In this document: in pieces, positions 1 to 7,767 of the stretch
How the letters are laid out: every line of letters starts with the position of its first letter
How positions within the stretch are numbered: the first letter of the stretch is position 1
Source of the DNA: an uncultured Oscillospiraceae bacterium
GTDB taxonomy: Bacteria; Bacillota; Clostridia; Oscillospirales; Acutalibacteraceae
Assembly (NCBI GenBank): GCA_900546265.1
Contig: URCA01000028.1
Location: 1-44,606, forward strand
Direction: 5' to 3'
DNA length: 44,606 nt
Translations under genes and position numbers: made by a program
The notes under the pieces: generated by a model
Seen by the model: the letters and a program-made list of their open reading frames with translations, nothing else
What the model was told of the DNA's origin: nothing
Databases searched by the model: none

Positions 1-247
1 CGGCAATCACGCGCTCGTCCACGTTGGGGATGACCAGGCTGTCCACCAACGTGCTCCCCGCGTTTTCGATGCCGGCGTTTACGGAGGAACGCACCGCGGC
101 CACCTCGCCGCTGACCACCACGATATACTTGCCCGCGCATACCGTCTGCGCGGTGACCAGGTCCACCTGCGCGGTCTTGACCATCTGATCGCCCGCCAGC
201 ACCCCCATGGGGATGCTGAGCGTCTCTACCACGCCGATTGCGGTCAT
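1..247 (-). CDS. Tandem-BMC microcompartment shell protein, PduT-like (partial)
   Basis: Only the first 82 codons are present; the 3' part lies beyond the left edge. The translation begins MTAIGVVETLSIPMGVLAGD and continues with KTAQVDLVTAQTVCAGKY, a classic BMC-fold strand/helix pattern, followed by SGEVAAVRSSVNAG and VDSLVIPNVDERV. This spacing and wording match the first BMC domain of PduT-type trimeric shell proteins (usually about 180-190 residues, two BMC domains, often with a central 4Fe-4S cluster). The ATG at 245-247 overlaps the stop of the upstream PduS/RnfC-like gene in an ATGA junction, so the two are translationally coupled. In Pdu-type compartments PduT and PduS work together, so the pair suggests a shell pore that passes electrons. 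The cluster-binding cysteine of PduT would lie in the missing part and cannot be checked. Confidence 0.88.
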   Translation of the reverse strand, partial: MTAIGVVETLSIPMGVLAGDQMVKTAQVDLVTAQTVCAGKYIVVVSGEVAAVRSSVNAGIENAGSTLVDSLVIPNVDERVIA

Positions 248-1977
248 GCGCTCTCACCTCCTGTGATTTCCACGCCCCGGGCGTCCACGGCGGTCACCAC
301 GCCGTCGATGGAGGCGTGTACCCGCGCGCCCAGCGACTTGTCGGGAATTTCGCCCACCACGTCGCCGCGGCGCACCCGGTCGCCGGGTTTCACCGTGGCC
401 TCGGCGGGCTTGCCCACGTGCTGGCGAAGCGGCAGCAGCACCCGTTTGGGCCGGAGCCCCGCGTCCGTGTACGGGGCCGGGACATCGAAGGCGCTCAGGC
501 CCATGCGCGCAATCAGGCGCTTCACCGGCACGCGCTTTTGCACGATGAACGGGTCCACGCGGATGTCCGTCTCCGGCTCCGGCCGGATGCCCGCGCGCCC
601 CAGCTCGTCCTTGAGCTGCGCCATGACCTCCGAGGGCGAAAGGCCCATGTGGCAGGCATAGTTGGTGCACACGCCGCAGCTTGAGCAGGCCAGCACCGAA
701 CGCGCGTTGCCCAACAGGGCGCCGTTGCCGGTGGTGATGGCGCGCATGGCCTTGTGCGGCTCCACGTGCAGGCCAAGGGCGTTGCGCGGGCACATCTGCG
801 TGCACTGGCTGCACTGGCAGCACACCGCCCGCGCGATCTTGAGCAGCCTTTCGGGGCTCTGCGTGCGCCGCGCGATCAGAAGATGCGTGCGCTTGAGCAG
901 CAGAAGTCCGCCCGTCGTCTTGGTCACCGGCGCGTCCCAGTCATCCTCCAGCTTGCCCATGCAGGGGCCGCCCACGATGAGCGCATAGCCCTCCTTCGTG
1001 CCTGTGAAGCCCGACAGCGCGATCACCTCGCGCATCGGGGTGCCCACCGGCACGGTCACGGTGAGGGGATGGGGCACGTCGCCGCCCACGGTCACGTCCT
1101 TGTCCACCACCGGGCGACCCTCGGCCGCATCGGCGATGTTGCACAGCGTGGCCACGTTGCTCACCACGCAGCCCACGTCGGCCGGCAGCTTGCCCGGCGG
1201 CACCTGCCGCCCGGTGCAGGCCGCGATGAGCACCTTTTCCGCCCCCTGGGGGTACCGGGCGGGCAGGGATTTGACCAGCACCTGCTTTTCCGGCTGGGAC
1301 ACGCTGGCCGCGATGCGGGACAGTTCGGCGATGGCCGCCGGCTTGTTCTTCTCGATGGCGATGATCACCTGCCGGGTCTCCAGGAATTCCATCACCGTCT
1401 GCACGCCCGACACGATGTCCCAGGAGTTTTCCATGCATTCCCGGTAATCGGTGGTGATGTACGGCTCGCATTCGGCGGCGTTGATGATGAGGGTGTCCAC
1501 CTCGTCGAGATTTTTCGGGTTGAGCTTGATGTGGGTGGGAAAGCCCGCTCCGCCCAGGCCGACCAGCCCGGAGGCGCGCACGGCCTTCAGGAAGTCCTCC
1601 CGGGATTCCACCACCGGCGGCCGGACGCTTTCATGCACCCGCTGCTCGCCGTCGGAATCGATGACCAGGGCCTTGGTGGTCCGCCCGCCGGGCAGCAGCA
1701 GGGTGGTGACGGCCGACACGGTGCCCGACACGCTGGCGTGCACCGGCGCGGATACGAACTGATCGCTGTCCCCGATTACCTGCCCGACCTCCACATGGTC
1801 CCCCACCTGCACCACCGGCTCGCACGGCGCGCCCAGATGCTGGGACATGGCGATGGTCACCTGCGCGGGCGGCGGCATGACGATGGTTTCGCATTCCGCC
1901 GTATGCTTCCGGTGGGGAGCGTGTACGCCGCCGCGGGTGCGTTTGCGGAGTGTTTCTATGAGGTTTGCCAAGGACAA
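244..1977 (-). CDS. PduS/RnfC-like flavin and 4Fe-4S electron-transfer protein
   Basis: A 577-residue protein. After an N-terminal RnfC-like barrel-sandwich segment (about residues 25-125) comes the NADH/FMN-binding core (GLVGLGGAGFPTHIKL near 136, NAAECEPY near 166, ARYPQGAEKVLI near 240). Two cysteine clusters follow, CCQCSQCTQMCP (about 387-398) and CSSCGVCTNYACH (about 431-443), each suited to a 4Fe-4S cluster. The C-terminus (VPVKRLIARMGLS, LLPLRQHVGKPA, GARVHASIDGVVTAV) closely follows PduS, the cobalamin reductase of propanediol microcompartments. Enteric PduS is about 450 residues and lacks the N-terminal block, so this is an RnfC-PduS intermediate. The start is a TTG at 1975-1977 with AAAGGCGGGA just upstream. 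It probably passes electrons from NADH to a cofactor inside a microcompartment; the real acceptor is unknown. Confidence 0.85.
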   Translation of the reverse strand: MSLANLIETLRKRTRGGVHAPHRKHTAECETIVMPPPAQVTIAMSQHLGAPCEPVVQVGDHVEVGQVIGDSDQFVSAPVHASVSGTVSAVTTLLLPGGRTTKALVIDSDGEQRVHESVRPPVVESREDFLKAVRASGLVGLGGAGFPTHIKLNPKNLDEVDTLIINAAECEPYITTDYRECMENSWDIVSGVQTVMEFLETRQVIIAIEKNKPAAIAELSRIAASVSQPEKQVLVKSLPARYPQGAEKVLIAACTGRQVPPGKLPADVGCVVSNVATLCNIADAAEGRPVVDKDVTVGGDVPHPLTVTVPVGTPMREVIALSGFTGTKEGYALIVGGPCMGKLEDDWDAPVTKTTGGLLLLKRTHLLIARRTQSPERLLKIARAVCCQCSQCTQMCPRNALGLHVEPHKAMRAITTGNGALLGNARSVLACSSCGVCTNYACHMGLSPSEVMAQLKDELGRAGIRPEPETDIRVDPFIVQKRVPVKRLIARMGLSAFDVPAPYTDAGLRPKRVLLPLRQHVGKPAEATVKPGDRVRRGDVVGEIPDKSLGARVHASIDGVVTAVDARGVEITGGESA

Positions 1978-2017
1978 TCCCGCCTTTCGTCGATACCGGG
2001 CGGACGCCGCCCGTCTG

Positions 2018-2566
2018 TTATAACTGTTTTAAGGAGCCGCCGTCCAGCCTGGCCATGCTGCGCCGCAGCGCGGGCATCACCAGGTTGAGCGTAAGCCCCG
2101 TGACCGTCCCCGCCGCCACCGCCAGAAACAGCAGCCAGGGGGAATAGTACAGCAGAGAATCGTCGAGCAGCAGCATGGCCATGCCCAGCTGCCCCATGTT
2201 GTGGGCGACCGCCCCGGCCACCCCGATGCCGATATAGCTGACGTGCCGGGCAAACAGCCGCAGGCACAGGGCCATCAGCAGGGTGCTCAGCACCCCGCCC
2301 GCCAGGCTCATCAGGGCGGCGGTGCCGCCCCGGAACAGGGCGAACACCGCCTTGCCCGCCGTCACGGCCAGCGCCGCGGGCAGGCCCATGGAGGTCAGGA
2401 CGTACATCGTCGCGATATTGGACAGGCCGGGCTTGGCCCCCGGCACCGGCAGCGTGGGCAGCCACCCCTCCAGGGAGGAGATGGCGATGGCCAGCGCCAT
2501 CCACAGGCCGAGCTGCGCCGCCCTCCTGGCGGCGGAAGCGGTTTTCACGGCGTTCGCCCCCTTCAT
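2018..2566 (-). CDS. Gx transporter / heptaprenyl diphosphate synthase component I-like membrane protein
   Basis: A 182-residue, very hydrophobic protein with about five membrane helices. The segment PVPGAKPGLSNIATMYVLTSMG (residues 41-62) carries the GAKPGLSN signature of the HepI/Gx family (Pfam Hpre_diP_synt_I), which resembles the substrate-binding S components of ECF vitamin importers. Despite its historic name, a role in heptaprenyl synthesis is not shown by the sequence. Its ATG overlaps the stop of the NusG-domain-II gene by four bases (ATGA), and the downstream PduS/RnfC-like gene starts 40 bp later, so the three are one transcription unit. HepI and NusG-II genes commonly sit beside FMN-transfer and Rnf-type genes, so a role in supplying or handling a redox cofactor is plausible, but this is inference. 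Confidence 0.82.
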   Translation of the reverse strand: MKGANAVKTASAARRAAQLGLWMALAIAISSLEGWLPTLPVPGAKPGLSNIATMYVLTSMGLPAALAVTAGKAVFALFRGGTAALMSLAGGVLSTLLMALCLRLFARHVSYIGIGVAGAVAHNMGQLGMAMLLLDDSLLYYSPWLLFLAVAAGTVTGLTLNLVMPALRRSMARLDGGSLKQL

Positions 2567-3051
2567 CCCGCCACCATGTCCACGGCGGAGCCGGCGTCGT
2601 CCGCCGCCTGAACCCGCACCACCACGCCCGCGGGCAGGCAGGCGGCGGTCTGCCCTGTCCGGGACAGCCAGCCGCTGCGCACGCAGACCTTGTCCGGGCA
2701 GCCGCTGGACAGAAAACGGATCCGGCCCTCCTCGACGGCCAGCTGCACCGTCAGGCCGTCCTTTCCGGCAAAGGCGTACGTCCCCGGCCGGTTTAGAGAC
2801 AGTACCGTCTCCCCGTCCGGGGTGGTCACCACCGCTTCGCCGCCCGGCTTCGCCAGCAGATGCAGCCCCAGCAGCAGCGCGACGGCCAGCAACAGGACGC
2901 CGCCGCCCAGTATGCAGTCGCCGAGGCGCAGCCCGGCGGCGTTTTTTCGGGTTGCAGCCGCCGTGGCGTCCGCCTCCTTTGCCGCCGGCCCCCGCAAAAG
3001 AGGTGGCCGGCGCGTACGATCTATGATATAATATTTTGGACCAAAAAACAA
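2563..3051 (-). CDS. NusG domain II-containing membrane-anchored protein
   Basis: A 162-residue protein with one membrane helix near residues 46-66 (LGDCILGGGVLLLAVALLLG) and an extracytoplasmic domain. The C-terminal half contains SSGCPDKVCVRSGWLSRTGQ and AACLPAGVVVRV, the conserved GCPDKxCV...Q..CLP pattern of the NusG_II family; three cysteines are conserved. The family has no firmly assigned biochemical role and is unrelated in function to transcription factor NusG. It is first in the operon with the HepI-like and PduS/RnfC-like genes, with an ATGA overlap to the former. The start is uncertain: the frame opens with TTG at 3049-3051 and has no ATG before the membrane helix. A purine-rich GGAGG lies at about 2972-2978 without a good start codon after it. 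Confidence 0.72.
   Translation of the reverse strand: MFFGPKYYIIDRTRRPPLLRGPAAKEADATAAATRKNAAGLRLGDCILGGGVLLLAVALLLGLHLLAKPGGEAVVTTPDGETVLSLNRPGTYAFAGKDGLTVQLAVEEGRIRFLSSGCPDKVCVRSGWLSRTGQTAACLPAGVVVRVQAADDAGSAVDMVAG
3024..3032 (+). promoter_or_regulatory. Extended -10 promoter for the iron alcohol dehydrogenase gene
   Basis: TGATATAAT contains a perfect TATAAT (3027-3032) with a TGn extension at 3024-3026. The -35 region 17 bp upstream is poor, which is usual for extended -10 promoters. It lies about 70 bp before the ATG at 3101 and inside the divergent spacer and beginning of the NusG-II reading frame. Confidence 0.55.
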
Positions 3052-3100
3052 GTTTTACCGGCCATTAACAGGATTTTCTTTAAAACGGGAGGCTACTGCG

Positions 3101-4243
3101 ATGGACTTTACTTTTTATATGCCGGTGCGGGTGCTCAGCGGCCCCGGCTGCGTCCGGGCGGGGGGCGAGCTGCTGCGGGGGCTGGGCCGCCGCTGCCTGG
3201 TCATGACCGGGGGCCGCGGCGCCAAGGAAAGCGGCGCGCTCGACGACATGCTGGACACCCTGAAGCAGGCCGGGGTGGACGCCACCATCTTCCCTGGCGT
3301 GGGGCAGAACCCCCTGGTGTCCCAGTGCCAGCAGGCCGCCTATGCGGCGGAAATCTGCCGGGCGGAGTTCGTGGTGGGCGTCGGCGGCGGGTCGGTGATG
3401 GACGCCGCCAAAGCCGCCGCCTGGCTGGCCGCCAACCGGGTGGAGGATACCGCCCGCCTCTTCGCGGGCACCCTGCGCCGCCCGCCCCTGCCCCTCGTCC
3501 TGGTCGGGACCACCGCCGGCACCGGCAGCGAGGTAAGCCCCACCGCGGTGCTCACCCTGGATACGGATATGCCCGGTCTGGGAACCGCGGGCCGCAAGAA
3601 AAGCATCACCCACCCGAGCTGCTACGCCCGTTACGCCTTCGCCGACCCGCGGTATACCGCCTCCCTGCCCCGGAAGCCCACCGTTTCCACCGCCCTGGAC
3701 GCCTTGGCCCATGCCGTGGAGGGGTACTGCAACCCCGCCTGCGGCGACGTGGCGGCCGCCTGTGCCGAGAAAGCCCTGCCCCTGATAAGCGGCGGGCTGC
3801 GCTGGCTGGCGGAGAATCCCAGCCTGTTGCCGGACGAGGCGCTGCGGGAGGAGCTGCTGTACGGCTCTCTGTGGGCCGGCCTGGTGCTGAACGCCATGGG
3901 CACGGCCTACCCCCACCCCTTCGGCTATATCCTCACCGAGGATTTCGGTATTCCCCACGGCATGGCCTGCGCCGTGTTTCTGCCCTCCCTCTCCCGCCGG
4001 GCCGAGGCCTTCGTGCCCGCGCGGGCCCAGCGGCTGTTCACCCTTTGCGGCGGCCGGGAGGCGTATTACGGCCTGCTGGAGGCCCTGATCGATGCGCCGG
4101 TGACCATGACGGAAGAGGCCGTCCAGGCCTATGCCGCCCGCTGGGAGGGGCTGAAAAACCTGGCACGCACGCCGGGCGGCTTCACCGTGGAGGAGGGCCG
4201 GCAGCTGTTTCGTGAGCTGTTTGTTCCCCGGCAAGAGGCGTGA
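3101..4243 (+). CDS. Iron-containing alcohol dehydrogenase
   Basis: A 380-residue protein of standard family length (group III, Fe-ADH). The NAD(P) site GVGGGSVMDAAK spans about residues 93-104. TTAGTGSEVSP follows near 138. Metal-ligand segments are recognisable: ALDALAHAVEGY (Asp and His), then NAMGTAYPHPFGY and IPHGMACA (two further His). It should reversibly oxidise an alcohol or reduce an aldehyde in the cytoplasm. The start ATG is preceded by GGGAGG with 8-9 bases spacing. It is divergent from the microcompartment-associated operon. Fe-ADHs often regenerate cofactor in microcompartment pathways, but nothing here shows an encapsulation peptide at the N-terminus. Substrate cannot be deduced. 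Confidence 0.92.
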   Translation: MDFTFYMPVRVLSGPGCVRAGGELLRGLGRRCLVMTGGRGAKESGALDDMLDTLKQAGVDATIFPGVGQNPLVSQCQQAAYAAEICRAEFVVGVGGGSVMDAAKAAAWLAANRVEDTARLFAGTLRRPPLPLVLVGTTAGTGSEVSPTAVLTLDTDMPGLGTAGRKKSITHPSCYARYAFADPRYTASLPRKPTVSTALDALAHAVEGYCNPACGDVAAACAEKALPLISGGLRWLAENPSLLPDEALREELLYGSLWAGLVLNAMGTAYPHPFGYILTEDFGIPHGMACAVFLPSLSRRAEAFVPARAQRLFTLCGGREAYYGLLEALIDAPVTMTEEAVQAYAARWEGLKNLARTPGGFTVEEGRQLFRELFVPRQEA

Positions 4244-4303
4244 GGCGGAATCATCTATATTTCGATGTATATGCAACTATATTTGGGTTTCCCGCCCAAT
4301 CTC

Positions 4304-4332
4304 TTGTTTTTTAAAAAACGGAGCGGTACAAT
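4304..4332 (+). promoter_or_regulatory. Sigma-A type promoter for the isomerase/epimerase gene
   Basis: TTGTTT (4304-4309), a 17-bp spacer and TACAAT (4327-4332). It sits 57 bp before the ATG at 4389 and after the stop of the dehydrogenase gene, so the isomerase is transcribed on its own. Confidence 0.72.
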
Positions 4333-4388
4333 CGGGGTATCGGGAGGGAAAGCTCCCCATTTTATACCATATCGGGAGGTTGAACCGC

Positions 4389-5216
4389 ATGATTCAAAAT
4401 ATGCCGATCGCCCTGCAGCTGTTTTCGGTGCGCGACGAGCTGGCCGCCGATTTCCGCGGCACCCTGCAAAAGGTGAAGGACCTGGGCTATGAAGGGGTGG
4501 AGTTCGCCGGCCTGCACGGCCGGGATCCCCAAGAGATCCGCGCCATGCTGGACGACATCGGGCTGAAGGGCATGTCCGCCCACGTGCCGCTGGACGAGCT
4601 GCTGGCCGATATCGACAAGGTGGTCGAGGACTACAAGACGCTGGGCTGCCGGTACATCGCGGTGCCGTGGCTGGACGAGGCGCGCCGCCCGGGACAGCCC
4701 GGTTACCCGCAGGTTCTCGCGGATATCCGCGCCATCGGGGAGGCCTGCGCCGCCAAGGGCATGACCCTGCTGTATCACAACCACGATTTTGAGTTCACCA
4801 AGGTGGACGGCGCGTACGCCCTCGACCGGATGTACGCCGACATCCCCGCCGCCCTGCTGCAAACGGAGCTGGACACCTGCTGGGTCAACGTGGCAGGGGA
4901 GAGCCCCGTGGCCTATCTGAACAAATACGCCGGCCGGGCGCCGGTGGTGCACCTGAAGGATTTTGTCATGCCGGGGAAAAAGCCGGCCCATATGTATGAG
5001 CTCATCGGCGTGGACGACGACGGCGCGCCGGGGGAGGACGAGGTGTTCGAGTTCCGCCCGGTGGGCTACGGCGCGCAGGATTTCCCGGCCATCATCGCCG
5101 CGGCCGCCGCGGCCGGCGCCAAATGGGTGGTCGTTGAGCAGGATCAGCCCAGCCTGGGCAAAACCTCGCTGGAATGCGCGGCCTTGAGCATCGCCTATGT
5201 GAATTCCCTGCAATAA
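4389..5216 (+). CDS. Sugar phosphate isomerase/epimerase (AP endonuclease 2-like TIM barrel)
   Basis: A 275-residue TIM-barrel protein of the xylose isomerase-like superfamily. Divalent-metal positions are visible: YHNHDFEF (about 130-137), QTELDTCWVNV (about 158-168), VHLKDF (about 190-195) and VVEQD near 255. IolE, inosose dehydratases and hydroxypyruvate isomerases belong to the same family, so the precise reaction on a sugar or its keto derivative is not fixed. ATG at 4389 is chosen because CGGGAGG lies about 8 bases upstream; the frame is open back to 4212 but that extension is not similar to the family and includes the promoter. It is monocistronic: own promoter upstream, two terminators downstream. 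Confidence 0.88.
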   Translation: MIQNMPIALQLFSVRDELAADFRGTLQKVKDLGYEGVEFAGLHGRDPQEIRAMLDDIGLKGMSAHVPLDELLADIDKVVEDYKTLGCRYIAVPWLDEARRPGQPGYPQVLADIRAIGEACAAKGMTLLYHNHDFEFTKVDGAYALDRMYADIPAALLQTELDTCWVNVAGESPVAYLNKYAGRAPVVHLKDFVMPGKKPAHMYELIGVDDDGAPGEDEVFEFRPVGYGAQDFPAIIAAAAAAGAKWVVVEQDQPSLGKTSLECAALSIAYVNSLQ

Positions 5217-5224
5217 TGGAAAAC

Positions 5225-5264
5225 CGCCGCCTCCTGCCGAATAAGCAGGGGGCGGCGCTTTTTT
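5225..5264 (+). terminator. Rho-independent terminator after the isomerase gene
   Basis: A 13-bp GC-rich stem (5225-5237 with 5245-5257, one G-U pair), loop of 7, followed by TTTTTT (5259-5264). Confidence 0.9.
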
Positions 5265-5269
5265 ATAAA

Positions 5270-5296
5270 GCCTGGTTCGGCCGGGCCTTTTTTATT
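5270..5296 (+). terminator. Second, back-up terminator
   Basis: A 6-bp stem GCCTGG/CCGGGC (5270-5275 and 5281-5286, one G-U) with a 5-base loop, followed by CTTTTTTATT. It lies directly behind the first terminator and insulates the next operon. Confidence 0.6.
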
Positions 5297-5360
5297 AAAC
5301 CCTTTTGGGATGGGCCATACTATTGGAAACTGGCATATGTAAAGAATTCCCGCCGTATGA

Positions 5361-5389
5361 TTGAACTGCGGCGGCGACTATGGTATAGT
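5361..5389 (+). promoter_or_regulatory. Sigma-A promoter of the hydrolase-MurF-Ddl operon
   Basis: TTGAAC (5361-5366), 17-bp spacer, TATAGT (5384-5389) with an adjacent TGG extension. It lies 37 bp before the ATG at 5426. No other promoter is obvious before the two downstream genes, so all three are probably cotranscribed. Confidence 0.8.
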
Positions 5390-5425
5390 GGATAGGCATC
5401 AGGAATTTTTTAGGGAGGGGCCGGC

Positions 5426-6190
5426 ATGAACCTCACAATCGACGGGCGGCAGGTGCAGTATCTCGATAAGGGCGAAGGGCCGACCCTTCTGTTTCTCCAT
5501 GGCTGGGCCGCCCCGGTGGAAACCTACCGCCTGCTCACCGATCATCTTTCCGGCTACTGCCGGGTGGTCGCCCCCGATTTTCCCGGCTTCGGCGGCAGTG
5601 AGGAGCCGCCCGTCCCCTGGGACGTGGACGGCTATGTGGATTTCACCCTGAAATTTGCCGCCGCCCTGGGCATCGAGCGGGCCGTTCTGATGGGCCATTC
5701 CTTCGGCGGCCGGGTGATCATCAAGCTGATGAACCGTCCTGGTCCGCCCCTCGAGGTGCCGAAAATCATTCTGATGGACGCGGCGGGCATCAAGCCGAAG
5801 CGCCCCCCGTCCTATTACTGGAAGGTGTACTCCTTCAAGGCCGCCAAGGCCTTTTTCCGCCTGCCCGGCGTGCGCTGCCTGTTTCCCGACGCGGTGGAAA
5901 AGGCCCGTGCCAAGCGGGGCAGCGCCGATTACCGCAGCGCCTCGCCTCTCATGCGCCAGGTGATGAACCAGGCGGTGAATGAGGACTTGACCCCTCTGCT
6001 TCCCGGCGTCGCGGCCCCCACCCTCCTGATTTGGGGGGAGAAGGACACCGCCACCCCCCTGTCTGACGGCCAGCTGATGGAGAAGAAGATCCCCGGCGCG
6101 GGTCTGGTTGTCCTGGCCGGCGCGGGCCACTTTTCCTTTGCCGACCGCTGGCCCCAGTGCAGCCGGGTGCTCGATTCCTTCCTCAAATAG
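5426..6190 (+). CDS. Alpha/beta hydrolase in a cell-wall cassette
   Basis: A 254-residue alpha/beta-hydrolase fold protein. FLHGWAAP (oxyanion region, about 24-31), nucleophile elbow GHSFGG with Ser92, acid loop IWGEKDTATP (about 201-210) and the late His in GAGHFSFAD (about 231-239) give a complete Ser-Asp-His triad. No signal peptide is seen, so it should be cytoplasmic. GGGAGG stands 8-9 bases before the ATG. It is first in an operon with a MurF-like ligase (22 bp gap) and a D-Ala-D-Ala ligase (16 bp gap), which suggests action on a peptidoglycan precursor, a D-amino acid ester or a related amide. That role is inferred only from position; the fold itself is generic. Confidence 0.85.
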   Translation: MNLTIDGRQVQYLDKGEGPTLLFLHGWAAPVETYRLLTDHLSGYCRVVAPDFPGFGGSEEPPVPWDVDGYVDFTLKFAAALGIERAVLMGHSFGGRVIIKLMNRPGPPLEVPKIILMDAAGIKPKRPPSYYWKVYSFKAAKAFFRLPGVRCLFPDAVEKARAKRGSADYRSASPLMRQVMNQAVNEDLTPLLPGVAAPTLLIWGEKDTATPLSDGQLMEKKIPGAGLVVLAGAGHFSFADRWPQCSRVLDSFLK

Positions 6191-6212
6191 GCTCTAAGAA
6201 AGGCTGGATACC

Positions 6213-7751
6213 ATGGAACTTGCCGCGAAAATCGCCATGCTTGTCGCCTGCGCCTTCAACTTTGGGGTGCAGTCGCTGTATTTTACCCACATGCTCCAGC
6301 TCAATTCCTACCGGAATGAGCGGTATCGCAAATGGTGCCGGGACAACGAGACGAAGCTGGTTTCCGTCCGCCGGATCCTGCCGGTTCTGCTCATTCCCGC
6401 CATGTATCTGCCGGTTGTCTGGGGCTACGGCGCGGCGGCGGCGATCCTGCTGCTCACCGGGCTGCTGAATCTGCCCAAAAAGGCCAAAAAGCCCCTGGTG
6501 TTTACCAACCGGGTGCGCAGGCTGCTGGCCACCCAGGCTCTTCTGCTGGCCGCCCTGCTGACCCTCGCCTTCTTCTCCGCTTACCTGCGGGCCATCGGCT
6601 TCACCGCCCTGTTTTCCCTCATCATCTGGGCCTGGACGTGGCTGGCGAACACCATCAATCATCCGTTGGAAAAGCATATTGCCGACGGCTACGTCAAGGA
6701 CGCCCGCGCCCGCCTCCAGGCCATGCCGAACCTCATCGTGGTGGGCATCACCGGCAGCTATGGCAAGACCAGCGCGAAGAACTTTCTCCACGACCTCCTG
6801 GCCGTGGAATACAACGTCCTCATGACGCCCGAAAGCTACAACACCACCATGGGGGTGGTGCGCACTATCCGGGAGAGGCTGCGCCCCTCCCATCAGGTGT
6901 TTATTGCGGAGATGGGGGCCAAAAACCCCGGCGATATCCGGGAAATCTGCGACCTGGTTCATCCCCGGTACGGCATCCTCACCTCCATCGGGGAGCAGCA
7001 TCTGGAAACCTTCAAGACCATTGACAACATCATTGCCACCAAGTTCGAGCTGGCCGACGCCATCCCGGCGGACGGCTGCGTGTTTCTCAACACCGACAAC
7101 GATTACATCCGCGCCCATCCCGTCGGCGTTCCCCACGTCGCCTACGGCACCGCGCCGGATGCCGGTTACCGCGCGTCCGATATTGTGGTGGACGCGGGGG
7201 GCTGCGCCTTCACCGTCACCGCCCCCGACGGGGAGAGCCAGCGCTTCACCACCAAGCTGCTGGGCGGGCACAATATCCAGAACCTGACCGGCTGCATCGC
7301 CCTGGCCCATCGTCTGGGTATCCCGCTGAGCAAGCTGGTCTATCCTATCCGGATGCTGAGGCCCGTGGAGCACCGGCTCCAGCTGCTGCCTAACGGCTTC
7401 ATCGACGACGCGTACAATTCCAACCCCGCCGGCTTCCGCAGCGCGCTGGACGTGCTGGCCGGTTTCGATGCCCAGCGGGTGCTGGTCACCCCCGGCATGG
7501 TAGAACTAGGGGAGAGGCAGGAGGCCCTCAACCGGGAGCTGGGGGAATACGCCGCCGCCCGCTGCGACTACGCCGTGCTGGTGGGGGAGAAGCAGGCCCC
7601 GCCCCTGCAAGAGGGGCTGCTGCGCGGCGGCTTTCCGGAGGAGCGGATTTATGTGGCTTCCACCCTGCAAGACGGGCTGGCGCATCTGAACGCCCTGCCC
7701 GCCGCCCCCCGGATCGTCCTGCTGGAAAACGATTTGCCGGATAACTTTTAA
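6213..7751 (+). CDS. Membrane-anchored Mur ligase (MurF-like)
   Basis: A 512-residue protein. Residues 1-155 form about four membrane helices (for example ILPVLLIPAMYLPVVWGYG and LLATQALLLAALLTLAFF) in place of the normal MurF substrate-recognition domain. The central ATPase domain begins with P-loop GITGSYGKTS near residue 178, then ESYNTTMGV, EMGAKNPGDI (MurF-typical) and TSIGEQHLETF. A C-terminal Mur domain carries IDDAYNSNPAGF and VTPGMVELG, the motifs seen in MurF (addition of D-Ala-D-Ala to UDP-MurNAc-tripeptide). It should form an amide or peptide bond with ATP at the membrane face. With the adjacent Ddl it forms a D-Ala-D-Ala production and ligation pair. Whether it replaces or supplements a soluble MurF elsewhere is unknown. 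Confidence 0.88.
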   Translation: MELAAKIAMLVACAFNFGVQSLYFTHMLQLNSYRNERYRKWCRDNETKLVSVRRILPVLLIPAMYLPVVWGYGAAAAILLLTGLLNLPKKAKKPLVFTNRVRRLLATQALLLAALLTLAFFSAYLRAIGFTALFSLIIWAWTWLANTINHPLEKHIADGYVKDARARLQAMPNLIVVGITGSYGKTSAKNFLHDLLAVEYNVLMTPESYNTTMGVVRTIRERLRPSHQVFIAEMGAKNPGDIREICDLVHPRYGILTSIGEQHLETFKTIDNIIATKFELADAIPADGCVFLNTDNDYIRAHPVGVPHVAYGTAPDAGYRASDIVVDAGGCAFTVTAPDGESQRFTTKLLGGHNIQNLTGCIALAHRLGIPLSKLVYPIRMLRPVEHRLQLLPNGFIDDAYNSNPAGFRSALDVLAGFDAQRVLVTPGMVELGERQEALNRELGEYAAARCDYAVLVGEKQAPPLQEGLLRGGFPEERIYVASTLQDGLAHLNALPAAPRIVLLENDLPDNF

Positions 7752-7767
7752 AGGAGTTGGTTGACAG

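Noticed and set aside
754..2088. A 444-codon plus-strand frame opposite the PduS/RnfC-like gene
   Set aside because: Composition (His, Arg, Gly rich) is that of antisense frames in GC-rich DNA; the minus-strand protein has clear motifs.
3080..4276. A 398-codon minus-strand frame opposite the iron alcohol dehydrogenase
   Set aside because: It lacks any recognisable domain, while the plus-strand frame encodes a complete Fe-ADH.
4212..4388. An N-terminal extension of the isomerase/epimerase
   Set aside because: The promoter at 4304-4332 and ribosome site before 4389 lie inside it, and the extension does not look like the family.
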